Assembly (NCBI RefSeq): GCF_000332195.1
Contig: NZ_KB235922.1
Span: 3,507,322-3,571,321 of the forward strand
Length of the DNA: 64,000 nt
From: Pleurocapsa sp. PCC 7319
GTDB taxonomy: Bacteria; Cyanobacteriota; Cyanobacteriia; Cyanobacteriales; Xenococcaceae
Direction: 5' to 3'
Shown here: in pieces, positions 18,620 to 28,138 of the stretch
Layout of the letters: every line of letters starts with the position of its first letter
Numbering within the stretch: the first letter of the stretch is position 1
Notes under the pieces: generated by a model
Databases searched by the model: none
Seen by the model: the letters and a program-made list of their open reading frames with translations, nothing else
What the model was told of the DNA's origin: nothing
Translations under genes and position numbers: made by a program

Positions 18620-20434
18620 TTAGTCAGCTTTTAAGGTCAATTTTTTTCCTGGTCGAGAGCCAGTTTGTACTCTCCAGAGATTAGCATATACACCATCTTC
18701 GGCTAATAGTTCTTCGTGAGTTCCCCATTCAATCAGTTGACCATATTCCATTACATAAATGCAGTCAGAATGTCTAATGGTTGAGAGACGATGAGCGATC
18801 GCAATGGTAGTTCTATTTTGGGTGATTTTTTCTAGGGAACGGGCAATAGCTGCTTCGGTTTCGTTATCTACGGCTGATGTTGCTTCGTCTAAGATTAAAA
18901 TTGGCGGATCTTTTAAGATTGCTCTGGCGATCGCGATTCTCTGTTTTTGCCCTCCAGAAAGTTTTTGTCCTCTTTCACCAACAATAGTGTCATAGCCAGA
19001 TGGTAATTGCTGGATAAATTCATCCGCCTCAGCAATTTTAGCCGCCGCGATGATTTGGCTTAAGCTAGCATCAGGAGAACCATAGCTAATATTTTCTCTA
19101 ACTGTACCGTGGAACAGAAATACATCTTGACTAACTAAGCCAATTCCCCGACGTAAATCCCATAAAACAATATCTTTGATATCTTGACCATCTAAAGTAA
19201 TTTGGCCTGAGCGCACCTCGTAAAGTCGTAACAGCAATTTAACCAGGGTACTTTTACCCGAACCAGTTGCACCAACAATGGCAATGGTTTGACCGGCGGG
19301 AATATGTAAAGAGAGATTTTTAATTACAGGTTGTCTTTGATCGTAGGCGAAGGTAATATCATTTAAATTGACTTCTCCTCTTATTTCTGACAATGGTAAA
19401 GAGATATCTCCAGAATGAATGTCAATCGGGGTATCTAACAAATCGATCACACGGGATATGGAAGCCATGGCTCGCTGATAAAGATCAAAAGTTTGTCCTA
19501 AACGAGTTAACGGCCATAATAATCTCTGTGTTAAAAAGACCAATACACTGTATGTTCCAACTGCTATTGTTCCTGATGCCGCTTGCACACCGCCGTAAAG
19601 CAAAATAGCAGTAAAGCCAGCTAAAATAACCAAACGAATTAGAGGAATAAAAGCTGCGGAAAAGGCGATCGCTTTTTGGTTACTCTCGCGATAAGCGTTA
19701 CTATCTTGTCTTAAGCGTTCTAGTTCGTAAGTTTCGGTGGTAAAGCTTTTAATTGTCGTAATTCCACTCAAATTATTAGCTAATCGCGAATTAAGTAAAC
19801 TGACTTTTTCTCGTACTTCAGCATATCTGGGTGCAAGCCATTTTTGAAACATTACTGAACCCCAAATAATAATGGGAATGGGCAAAATTGCCATCCAAGC
19901 AATATCAGGAGTTAGGATAAAAAATGAACCACCGATAATAATTGCGGTAGTAACTACCTGTAAAATCTCATTAGCACCAACATCCAAAAATCTTTCTAAT
20001 TGGTTGATATCATCATTGAGAATTGCTAGTAATGCTCCTGTACTGCGTTCCTCAAAATAAGCCAACTCCAAATCTTGAACATGGCGATAGGCTTCTAAAC
20101 GTAAATCATGTTGCAGAGTTTGTGCCAGATTGCGCCATAGTCTTTGATAAGCATACTCAAATAGCGATTCCAAACCCCAAACAATTGCTGATAACAAAGA
20201 CAAAACTAGAAGCTGTCCAAAAATATCAGTGATGCCAAAGCGAGCCACAATTGAATCTTCTTGTTGTACAACCACATCCACCGCAGCACCAATAATTGCT
20301 GGAGGTGCCAGGTCAAAGAGCTTATTGAGGATAGAACAAGTTACAGCTTGCCAAATAGTAATTCGATATTTATCCCCATACTGCAGTAATCGAGCAAGAG
20401 GGTGTTGAGGCGATTTAGCTTTGTTTAAAGTCAT
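18620..20434 (-). CDS. ABC exporter, fused membrane and ATPase domains
   Basis: A 604-aa half-transporter of the MsbA/multidrug type. Six membrane segments lie in residues about 20-320, including the [11 protein letters not shown]-like coupling region. The ATPase part carries Walker [16 protein letters not shown], signature [16 protein letters not shown], Walker [15 protein letters not shown] and the switch His in AIAHRLSTI. It should work as a homodimer, since no partner is adjacent. Substrate is unknown; lipid, peptide and drug exporters share this form. It lies upstream of purL on the same strand but is separated from it by a repeat-filled gap. Confidence 0.92.
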   Translation of the reverse strand: MTLNKAKSPQHPLARLLQYGDKYRITIWQAVTCSILNKLFDLAPPAIIGAAVDVVVQQEDSIVARFGITDIFGQLLVLSLLSAIVWGLESLFEYAYQRLWRNLAQTLQHDLRLEAYRHVQDLELAYFEERSTGALLAILNDDINQLERFLDVGANEILQVVTTAIIIGGSFFILTPDIAWMAILPIPIIIWGSVMFQKWLAPRYAEVREKVSLLNSRLANNLSGITTIKSFTTETYELERLRQDSNAYRESNQKAIAFSAAFIPLIRLVILAGFTAILLYGGVQAASGTIAVGTYSVLVFLTQRLLWPLTRLGQTFDLYQRAMASISRVIDLLDTPIDIHSGDISLPLSEIRGEVNLNDITFAYDQRQPVIKNLSLHIPAGQTIAIVGATGSGKSTLVKLLLRLYEVRSGQITLDGQDIKDIVLWDLRRGIGLVSQDVFLFHGTVRENISYGSPDASLSQIIAAAKIAEADEFIQQLPSGYDTIVGERGQKLSGGQKQRIAIARAILKDPPILILDEATSAVDNETEAAIARSLEKITQNRTTIAIAHRLSTIRHSDCIYVMEYGQLIEWGTHEELLAEDGVYANLWRVQTGSRPGKKLTLKAD

Positions 20435-20676
20435 GCTTTACTTTCAGTTCCACTGGCTTCTGCTTGAAAACTTAGCAGATTTTAGTGTTTATTAGTAAGT
20501 TACCGACAATTTATTTTTAGGTCGGTTTAACTGAAAATATCTCAGGCATAGCCTGAAGAGTGACGGAGAGAATCTTGTCTCACTATATCTCAATGGTTTT
20601 AAGACATAGGAATAAGAGACCAGCTTGTAAACATTGAAAATCTCAAAATTTAATATTTAAAGTGTGAGAAGTAATT

Positions 20677-21791
20677 ATGAATCAGAACAATTTGAAAGAT
20701 TTTTCCCTTCCAAAGAGAAAACGACTTAAACCAAAAAAAATTAATAGCTTTAGACTATTACCATACTTGAAATTCAGCAGAGTAAATAGATTTAGCCATC
20801 TTGCCATAACAGCATTTATGTTAACAGTGGTTATGACGGTACTAACCCCCGCATTGTTGTCTATGGACAACTCTATTGCTAATGGCGCCTCAACAAAGGG
20901 AACAAGTGAAGAGTTGATTTTAGCTCAGGAGGAAGCTGCCCCCGAAGAAGCTACTGGAGAAGAGGGAGCCGCTCCCGAAGAAGCTACTGGAGAAGAGGGA
21001 GCTGCTCCCGAAGAAGCTACTGGAGAAGAGGAAGCTGCCCCCGAAGAAGCTACTGGAGAAGAGGGAGCTGCCCCTGAAGAAGCTACTGGAGAAGAGGGAG
21101 CTGCCCCCGAAGAAGCTGCTGGAGAAGAGGAAGCTGCCCCGAAGAAGCTACTGGAGAAGAGGAAGCTGCCCCCGAAGAAGCCGCTCCCGAAGAAGCTGCC
21201 CCCGAAGAAGCTACTGGAGAAGAAGCTGCTGGAGAAGAGGAAGCCGCTCCCGAAGAAGCTGCCCCCGAAGAAGCCGCTCCCGAAGAAGCTGCCCCCGAAG
21301 AAGCTGCTGGTGAAGAGGCTGCTGGTGAAGAGGAAGCCGCTCCTGAAGAAGCTGCTGGAGAAGAGGAAGCTGCTGGCGAAGAAGCTGCTGGAGAAGAGGT
21401 TCCCTTTGAAGAAGCTAAGAAATCTTTAGAAGAAGAAATCGACGAGAAATATGAAGAATGGGAATCTCAAAAAACAAGTAGTGAATTCTCTCACAGTATC
21501 TCTGCGATCGCTACAATTTTGATGGCTCTTTTGATGACAATCTTAGGTGCAGGAATATTTCAGCCTCCATACAGAAAAACGATGATTATAATTTTTGGAA
21601 CAATCGTTATTCTTATCCAGTTAAATATCAATGCATTTATCTTGAAAGAAAGTCTTGCTGGATATGAGGTTTTGGCAGAACAGGGCGAAGCTTTAAAAAG
21701 CAAGTTGGAGAATGTCGAAACAGAAGAACAATTAAAAGAGATTCAAGAACAGTTTCAAGAAATAGTCTTGGAGTCTTTATCAATGGAATAA
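20677..21791 (+). pseudogene. Glu/Ala-repeat membrane protein broken by a one-base deletion
   Basis: The first frame encodes a basic N-terminus, a membrane helix (about residues 44-62) and tandem repeats of EEAAPEEATGEEG. At 21137-21140 a repeat unit reads GCTGCCCCGAAG where other units have five pyrimidines (GCCCCCGAAG or GCCCCTGAAG). One base is missing. The uncorrected frame then turns into a Lys/Leu-rich tail stopping at 21429. If one base is restored, the acidic repeats continue, followed by VPFEEAKKSLEEEIDEKYEE, two membrane helices (about 21505-21570 and 21580-21645) and a helical acidic end at 21791. The intact protein would be about 371 aa. A sequencing error, a true mutation or phase variation would all explain it. 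Function unknown. Confidence 0.8.
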
Positions 21792-21818
21792 CTTGAGATT
21801 CTCTATTCTTTAAGGATT

Positions 21819-21860
21819 AAGAGGATACACTTGTCCCTGAATTAAGGTATCCTCTTTTGC
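21819..21860 (+). terminator. Rho-independent terminator after the repeat gene
   Basis: A perfect 10-base stem, AAGAGGATAC at 21819-21828 with GTATCCTCTT at 21847-21856, ending in a four-base T-run. It begins 28 bases after the restored stop codon of the Glu/Ala-repeat gene, which supports the view that the gene really ends at 21791. Confidence 0.65.
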
Positions 21861-22034
21861 ATTTGAGACCAAAAAAATTTTTTACCTAGTATTTAAGGCG
21901 CATGGCACTAAATGCCATGAATCTAGAGACCACTCTGAAGCGTAGTCTGCGCCAAAAAATGAAACGCGCAGCTATGAATAATGACTGTTCTAAAATGCTT
22001 TTGTCAATAGGGTTTGAGATGCTCTTACCCTGTA

Positions 22035-22165
22035 AAAGCAGCTAGTGTATAAATATCAAAAAAAGAGTTTCCCGATTTACCTAATTGCCAAAGATTATTC
22101 CACCAATCTACAGCAACTTGATTAGAATAGTAAGTTGCATCAAAACAGATAATATTGATAATTAT
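22035..22165 (-). other. Unrecognised coding-like fragment in a long intergenic region
   Basis: The region 21861-22582 has no complete gene. On the minus strand about 42 codons stay open here and read like real protein (IICFDATYYSNQVAVDWWNN, then LWQLGKSGNSFFDIYTLAAF), stopping near 22035. It has no proper start and may be the end of a decayed gene. I do not recognise the family. Confidence 0.25.
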
Positions 22166-22174
22166 CAAAATACT

Positions 22175-22312
22175 TTAGAGGATGTCTGAAAAGTAAATTT
22201 TGTTACTTAAAAGTTAGATCTAATACGTAGATGATGAAGTTGAAACCCAGTAATCCCGTTAGGATAAATTAACTCACAAGTAGCCATTGAGACTTTTAAG
22301 ATATCCTTTTAG
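22175..22312. mobile_element. Diverged MITE-like element
   Basis: Left end TTAGAGGATGTCTGAAAAGT at 22175-22194 matches the inverted form of GACTTTTAAGATATCCTTTTAG at 22291-22312 in 16 of 21 aligned bases. The left end is nearly identical to that of the better preserved element at 50161-50317. It is about 138 bases long and has no coding capacity, so a transposase would have to act in trans. Confidence 0.5.
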
Positions 22313-22582
22313 TCTTTAGTAGTAGAATCTAGCCCAGAAGGAAACTAGTTTTCCTGGTAATTTAATTATAATTTTTCAGCAAAAAATTAAGACTTAAAAG
22401 TGTGGTAAGTAGTTAACTTAATATTTTTATTTGTATATCTACAGATGGATGAATGAGCAATTAAATTGTGAGATTTGTAGTAGTTAGTTATTTATTATGA
22501 CTAAAAGTATCTTTTAGTGCTAAAAGCTGCATTTAATTGAAATTTAATACATTTTTCATTCGACTAAGATAGAGGAAGGAGC

Positions 22583-23752
22583 TTGAGTTTTAGTAATTTT
22601 GTTGGTGCGATTGCCTTATTAATTGCCGTTTATGTGTTGTGGCAGATTCACTTTATTTTGCTGCTGTCATTTGCTGCGATCGCTTTGGCTACGGCAATTA
22701 ACTATTTAGTTAACTTGTTAATGGAATCGGGAATTAAAAAACGAGGAGTATCAATTATTGTAGCCTTAATTTTGCTGCTACTAATATTTATTGCTTTTAT
22801 TTTGCTTATTATTCCGCCATTTATCGACCAGGTACAACAATCCTCACACTTGTTACCCCTCGCTGTCGATAGAATAGAAGTCTGGTTAACGTGGCTCCAG
22901 CAAAGAGTTCCCGAGCAGTTAGTCGGAGAAATTCAAAAGCTAGAAAATGTTACTCGTGAATTACCCAACATAGTATCCAAAGTTGTAGGTAACTTTTATA
23001 GTGTGTTTTCAGGTTCATTGGAAGCAATCTTGAATATACTGGTGGTTACGGTAGTTACAGTGATGCTTTTAGCCACTCCTCGTCCATATATACGATTGTT
23101 TGTCGCATTTTTCCCTTCTTTCTATCGTCGTCGAGCAGCACGAATCCTCCAAAAATGTGAGACAGCTTTAGTTGGTTGGACTAAGGGAATTTTATTCAAT
23201 ATGCTAGTGATTACTATTCTTAGCTGGCTGGGTTTATCGCTTTTGAGAATAAAACTTCCTCTCGCTAACGCGCTTTTAGCTGGCTTATTAACCTTCATAC
23301 CCAATTTGGGTCCTATTTTAAGTTGCATTCCTCCTATAACCTTGGCCTTGATTGATGCACCTTGGAAAGCCTTGGCGGTGATGATACTCTACATTCTAAT
23401 TCAACAGACTGAAGGCAATATTTTGACACCTTTGGTCATGAAAAAGCAGGTATCCCTGCTACCAGCAATTACCTTACTTGCGCAAGCTACATTTGCCGTC
23501 TTTTTCGGCTTTATTGGTTTATTTCTGGCACTACCACTAACTGTTGTGGCTCAGGTCTGGATTGAAGAAGTTCTAATTAAAGATATTTTGAGTAGTTGGA
23601 ATCGAAAAAGCGATCGCTCAACTAGCCTAAGACATCGCTCCCAGCCAAAATCGATTAAATTTACTACCCCTAAACACAATTTCTCTCCATCAACTTCATC
23701 TGAAGTAATCACCACTACTGAAATTGATTTTAATAGTGAAAATACAATCTGA
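22583..23752 (+). CDS. AI-2E family transporter (permease), second copy
   Basis: A 389-aa membrane protein clearly paralogous to the one at 11310-12404: both share ATPRPYIRLFVAFFPSFYRR-like loops, GILFNMLVITILSWLGL and LLTFIPNLGPILS. The start is TTG, set by a strong purine-rich site (AGGAAGGAG) directly before it; no ATG or GTG fits the family start. The C-terminal tail of about 50 residues is polar and lacks a counterpart in the first copy. It ends 12 bases before the DUF389 gene, so the two form an operon. The transported substance is unknown. Confidence 0.87.
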   Translation: MSFSNFVGAIALLIAVYVLWQIHFILLLSFAAIALATAINYLVNLLMESGIKKRGVSIIVALILLLLIFIAFILLIIPPFIDQVQQSSHLLPLAVDRIEVWLTWLQQRVPEQLVGEIQKLENVTRELPNIVSKVVGNFYSVFSGSLEAILNILVVTVVTVMLLATPRPYIRLFVAFFPSFYRRRAARILQKCETALVGWTKGILFNMLVITILSWLGLSLLRIKLPLANALLAGLLTFIPNLGPILSCIPPITLALIDAPWKALAVMILYILIQQTEGNILTPLVMKKQVSLLPAITLLAQATFAVFFGFIGLFLALPLTVVAQVWIEEVLIKDILSSWNRKSDRSTSLRHRSQPKSIKFTTPKHNFSPSTSSEVITTTEIDFNSENTI

Positions 23753-23764
23753 GGACAATTGTAA

Positions 23765-25060
23765 ATGCGACAACTATTAATTGAGGTACAGCGAGGACAG
23801 GGCAAAGCACTGCTCAATTTAGCGGAAAAATATCAAGGAGCTAATCTGAGTCAATTAGAGGGCAATACCAAAAGAGGTGCGATCGATCTGATAATCGCTT
23901 ATTTTCCTAATGGTCAAATAGAACAGTTCTTAGAGGAGTTAGAGGATTTTGAGGAATTGCACGTTACTTTGGTTCCTCGTGGTGTGATGCCTCTGCAACC
24001 ACCGGTAGCAGAAATTCCCGATGAAGTTCTCGATGTGCAATCTCGTAGTCCTCTAGAGGTTTTTTTAGCTGGATTACAGAGTATCGGAGCTTGGAAAGGT
24101 TTTATTGCCTATGCTGTAGCTGGTGCAGTTATTGTTTGGATTGGTTTATTTACCAACAGTAGTTTTTTATTAGTAGCAGCAATGTTAATTGCCCCCTTTG
24201 CAGAACCAGCAATGAATGTAGCGATCGCTACTGCCAGGGGGGATGGTTTATTACTCAGAAAAGGTCTCGTCCGCTATCTAGCTGCGATCGCCGTCACTAT
24301 TTTGGTAACAGCAGGATTAAGTTTAATTCTTAATCAAGAACTGGCATCTAATGCGATGGTAGAAAGTAGTAAAGTAGCAACGGTTTCGGTATTGCTGCCT
24401 CTGATCGGTGGTGCTGCTGGAGCATTAAATTTGTTACAGGCAGATAGAAGTAGTTTAGTTTCTGGTACCGCAGTGGGAATGCTGGTCGCTGCCGCTCTTG
24501 CTCCCCCTGCGGGAACAGCAGGAATGGCGCTCGCTCTGGGGCTGTGGTCAATGGTGCTGAACTGTTTATTTTTGTTGGTATTACAATTGGCAGGGATTAA
24601 TATAGCTGCTGCCACAGTTTTTCGCCTCTACGGTTTATCTCAAAAGGGAGCGCGTTATAAGCGGGGTAGTAAATGGATCTTCCCAGTCACCATAGCTATT
24701 ACTGCTGCTCTATTGATTGGTTTATTAAGCTATCAATTCACTTCCGACCCCAATTTACAACGTTCTAGTTTAGAACAAAGAGCTAATGCGGAAGTCCAGA
24801 AAGTGATTAACAACAGCGACATGGCTAAATTAGTGAAATCGAGCGTCAGCTTTACCAGAGCCGATGTCGAAGACCAGAATACTTTGCTGTGTCTAATTTA
24901 CGTTCAGCGTTCTGAAAATGTAATCGCTTCCAACAAAGAAATCAGCGATCGTCTGACCGGCAAAATTCAAAACCACCTGATGCGAAAGGATTTTAAAGCT
25001 ACACCACTGGTTAATGTGAGTGTGCTAGAAACCCCTTCGAGTTTTAGACCTCAAAACTAA
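23765..25060 (+). CDS. DUF389 (TIGR00341-like) membrane protein
   Basis: A 431-aa protein with a soluble N-terminal part (about 1-110), then several membrane helices. The hallmark of DUF389 is the second-helix block LLVAAMLIAPFAEPAMNVAIA. A second Ala/Pro-rich helix region (GMLVAAALAPPAGTAGMALALG) is also typical. The C-terminal 100 residues after the last helix are soluble and extend beyond short family members. It follows the AI-2E type permease by 12 bases, so a joint membrane function is likely. No biochemical activity is established for the family, to my knowledge. Confidence 0.85.
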   Translation: MRQLLIEVQRGQGKALLNLAEKYQGANLSQLEGNTKRGAIDLIIAYFPNGQIEQFLEELEDFEELHVTLVPRGVMPLQPPVAEIPDEVLDVQSRSPLEVFLAGLQSIGAWKGFIAYAVAGAVIVWIGLFTNSSFLLVAAMLIAPFAEPAMNVAIATARGDGLLLRKGLVRYLAAIAVTILVTAGLSLILNQELASNAMVESSKVATVSVLLPLIGGAAGALNLLQADRSSLVSGTAVGMLVAAALAPPAGTAGMALALGLWSMVLNCLFLLVLQLAGINIAAATVFRLYGLSQKGARYKRGSKWIFPVTIAITAALLIGLLSYQFTSDPNLQRSSLEQRANAEVQKVINNSDMAKLVKSSVSFTRADVEDQNTLLCLIYVQRSENVIASNKEISDRLTGKIQNHLMRKDFKATPLVNVSVLETPSSFRPQN

Positions 25061-25381
25061 GCCTATAATTTTTTTTCCTTTATATTTATAGGTTTAAAAA
25101 TTTAATAACTATGAAAAATTATGAACGAGCAAAATAACCAATCATCCGAGTCTTTACTCTTCTTAATTTGCGGCATGAATTTAAGTACAGCAAAAGGCTT
25201 TATAAGCTGCTGGCATTGAAGTATTAGAATATCAGGCAGTGTCGTTGCGATCGCTATACTTCAAACGTGGATTAAACAAATCAGTTTAAGAATTGCTGGT
25301 GATTCGTAACTATCTTTTAGTTTGACTAAGCTGAGAGCTATATCTTTCACCTCTCAATTTTTCTTCAATCGTAAAGTCTCA
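25061..25381. other. Intergenic region between convergent genes
   Basis: No gene is supported in these 321 bases. A weak 7-base stem (CCTATAA at 25072-25078 with TTATAGG at 25086-25092) follows the DUF389 stop and spans a T-run; it could help termination. Plus-strand codons at about 25202-25290 read AAGIEVLEYQAVSLRSLYFK and look like a gene remnant, but no start or family is recognisable. Confidence 0.4.
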
Positions 25382-28138
25382 TTACAACCAATTTCCGACC
25401 AAAATAAAGGAAGCCCAGTGATAAGGACGATCGTAATCGGTATCTGAATACTTAGTTAGAAAAGCAAGTTGAGCTTGACGTAATGCTTCAGCTTTGGTTA
25501 TCAGAGGATTTTTAAGTTGCTGATAAAATTGAATCATAAATTCAGTAGTAGATGCATCATTAATTTGCCAGAGAGTAGCTAAAGTACTGCGAGTTCCAGC
25601 TCTAATAGAGATTCCTGCTAATCCTAAAGCGGCTCTTTTATCGCCAGCAGCAGTTTCACAAGCACTTAAAATGAGTAATTCTATTGGAGTTGCAATCTGT
25701 TCTTCTCTAACTCGTAGTAAGTTATCGAAGTCTTTCACTCTAATGCGCTTTTGCCAATCAAGTAAATAAGTTTGTTCGGGGTTGGAACTAAAAGTGCCAT
25801 GAGTGGCAATATGAACAACATTAAAAGGAACCGAATTAATCAGGTTTTTTAGGTTTTGTTGAAGAAACTCTCTTTCGGTTAACTTTTGATGGTTAGTAAT
25901 TTGTTGGGCAACTTCGGCTAATTCTACCTCAACATTATCTAACGGACTTAATCCCTCTGCTCGAAAACTAGGAGCATCAGTCGCTCCAGCTAGCAATACA
26001 TTTAACTGTTCTGGCAATAAAGATTGTGGCTCCAATAACTGTAAACCTGGTGTGACAGCAACAGCATACTTTTCTATTAGATAGCGTTTTCCATCATAGA
26101 GGGCTGCCATGGGTAAATTTCTCAATGAACCATCTAAGACAAATACTAAAGTTTTGATCTTATTTTCTAAATCGGTTTCTAAGGGTTTAACTAACCAATT
26201 ATAAATTTGTTGCGATTCCTGTTTAACCTGATTCAAACTGGTGCTTCTTCTGGTTAAAGAGCGACGTAATGCTTGAACTGCTTGTTCTACTTGAATTCCA
26301 GGAACATCTCGATAAACATAATGACGCAGGTTATTTACTCCTGGTAATTTAAGAATAATCTCCAAACGATTCTCTAAGATGATGGGATAGATAACTGCTG
26401 CGGAAGCATCTAAATTATCAATATCTACTTTTTTTGGTTTAGCACAAGCATCGCGGAAAAAATTATCTATTTCAGCGAGTTGGAGTGCTTCAATTACATT
26501 ACGAGCTTGAATTAAATTCCTTTTACTTGGTTGAGGAGAACGTAAAAGTAAATCAACTAACTGCCGATAAACTGGTTCTACACTTTCACGAAAAGAAAAT
26601 TGAACTTCTGGATTGAGGATAACTAAATCGCTGCGTAACTGATTGAGAGTGTTAAAGGCTTGGGTGTAATAGTTAAGTGCTTCTGTATTAGTATCTTGAT
26701 TATTAGGTATTTGTGGTGTGCGATTCTGAATAATACGTCCCATTTGCCATTGCCACCTGTAGGCAAGCTCTGGTGTATTGATAGTTTGAGCAATTAATAA
26801 AGCGGAGAGGGTAAACTTTTTAGCCTGCAACCAATCTGCTTTCTGCTCGTAAAATTCGCCTAAAGTTCCCAGAGCATAGGATTCTGCTTGGGAATCTTGT
26901 ATTTTTTGAGCTTGATCGACTGTATTAATTAATATTGGAGCAATCTTAGCAATTTTAATTTCTTGTTTTTGCTCCAGCTTCATCAAACTCTGAGCTAAGT
27001 TAATACTGGCATAAATAGATGGACGACTTACGGGCAATTGAGGGAGAAGAGAATTGATTTCTGATAATAAAGATTGAGTGGATTGATTTAGATTATTGTC
27101 TAATTCAAGACTCAACTGATTTAATTTTGATTGAATTTGAATGAGAGGAAAATCAGTATTTGCTGCCGCTTGTTGATAATGGGTTAGAGCTGCTTGATTA
27201 AAAGAGTTTGCCAATTGTTGATTTTTACGACCTTCTTCTCTTTGAGCCAACGCCCTTTCGGTATTAGCTAAACTCAAGAGGATTTGACTTTTATTTAGGA
27301 CAGATTCATTCAATAACGATGGTTGCGTAGTAACTAATGTTTCTAATAAAGTTAAGCTGCGCTCTAAAATTTCCTGAGAACTTTCTAAATCTCTTCCTTG
27401 TCGTCGGATATTACCCAAGTTATGCCAACTTTTTACCTTAAGTAGAGAATCTGCTTCTGTCTCTAGCTGATTTTCGATCTCTGTAAATAGTTTTTGCGAT
27501 CGACGATAAAATCCTAAATTTTGCAGGGCTTGAGCTTGATTAATCTGGCTACCAATTATACCTATCTTATCTTCGGCTTGTTTATACAATAATTCAGTTG
27601 TTTGAAAAGTTGCTAAAGCTTGCTCCGTTTTTCCCCTTGCCAACAGTAAACGTCCCTGACGATTTAAAACTTGGGCATGAACTTGATTATGCGGCTCCCC
27701 TGAGGTTAAATTTTCCAGTAAAGACAAACTGGAGTTGATCGCCTTTTCGGCTTGCTGTAGCTGTCCTAGTTCTTGATAAGCTAATGATAGAAAACTAAGA
27801 GTTTGTGCTTGCTTGATTACATCTTGATTAGCTACATATATTTGCGTTGCCTGTTGTAAAGCTTTGGCAGCGTCCGCGAATTTTCCTGCATGGTAGTATT
27901 GCTTGCCAGCTTGGACTAATGAGTTCGGAGTTTGGAGTTCGGAGTTCGGAGTTCGGAGTTTGGAGTTCGGAGTTCGGAGTTTGGAGTTCGGAGTTCGGAG
28001 TTTGGAGTTCGGAGTTTGGAGTTCGGAGTTGTTCTGGTTAATTGGTTGCCTGGCGTTGACGGAAAACCATCCATTAAGACTAAGACTTAGAATTAAGCTC
28101 AAGATGGCAATAGCTATCAATCTACCAAGACGTTTCAT
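25382..28138 (-). CDS. Exported TPR-CHAT protein (caspase-like peptidase domain)
   Basis: The ATG at 28138 is chosen over an upstream one at 28165: it overlaps the TpsA stop as ATGA and gives a clean signal peptide (MKRLGRLIAIAILSLILSLS). The 918-aa protein has a 7-residue repeat tract (PNSKLRT type) just after the signal, then many TPR-like helices (about 75-560) and a C-terminal CHAT domain (about 600-918). The predicted catalytic pair is His780 (HIATHG) and Cys827 (LSACETAAG). CHAT is a caspase-related cysteine peptidase fold. With a signal peptide it should act outside the cytosol. It is the last gene of the leftward export run and is coupled to TpsA; processing of that exoprotein is a reasonable but untested idea. 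Confidence 0.9.
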   Translation of the reverse strand: MKRLGRLIAIAILSLILSLSLNGWFSVNARQPINQNNSELQTPNSKLRTPNSKLRTPNSKLRTPNSELQTPNSLVQAGKQYYHAGKFADAAKALQQATQIYVANQDVIKQAQTLSFLSLAYQELGQLQQAEKAINSSLSLLENLTSGEPHNQVHAQVLNRQGRLLLARGKTEQALATFQTTELLYKQAEDKIGIIGSQINQAQALQNLGFYRRSQKLFTEIENQLETEADSLLKVKSWHNLGNIRRQGRDLESSQEILERSLTLLETLVTTQPSLLNESVLNKSQILLSLANTERALAQREEGRKNQQLANSFNQAALTHYQQAAANTDFPLIQIQSKLNQLSLELDNNLNQSTQSLLSEINSLLPQLPVSRPSIYASINLAQSLMKLEQKQEIKIAKIAPILINTVDQAQKIQDSQAESYALGTLGEFYEQKADWLQAKKFTLSALLIAQTINTPELAYRWQWQMGRIIQNRTPQIPNNQDTNTEALNYYTQAFNTLNQLRSDLVILNPEVQFSFRESVEPVYRQLVDLLLRSPQPSKRNLIQARNVIEALQLAEIDNFFRDACAKPKKVDIDNLDASAAVIYPIILENRLEIILKLPGVNNLRHYVYRDVPGIQVEQAVQALRRSLTRRSTSLNQVKQESQQIYNWLVKPLETDLENKIKTLVFVLDGSLRNLPMAALYDGKRYLIEKYAVAVTPGLQLLEPQSLLPEQLNVLLAGATDAPSFRAEGLSPLDNVEVELAEVAQQITNHQKLTEREFLQQNLKNLINSVPFNVVHIATHGTFSSNPEQTYLLDWQKRIRVKDFDNLLRVREEQIATPIELLILSACETAAGDKRAALGLAGISIRAGTRSTLATLWQINDASTTEFMIQFYQQLKNPLITKAEALRQAQLAFLTKYSDTDYDRPYHWASFILVGNWL
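27921..28030. repeat. Heptanucleotide array inside the CHAT gene
   Basis: About 15 tandem heptamers GAGTTCG or GAGTTTG fill 110 bases. Because three heptamers make 21 bases, the array codes for seven-residue repeats in frame (PNSELQT, PNSKLRT) without stops. It sits between the signal peptide and the first TPR of the CHAT protein. Copies of the same heptamer occur outside genes at 18392, 18566 and 33521. Confidence 0.9.

Noticed and set aside
21141-21429. Lys/Leu-rich C-terminal tail (KKLLEKRK type)
   Set aside because: Out-of-frame reading of the Glu/Ala repeat DNA after the missing base; the other frame continues sensibly to 21791.
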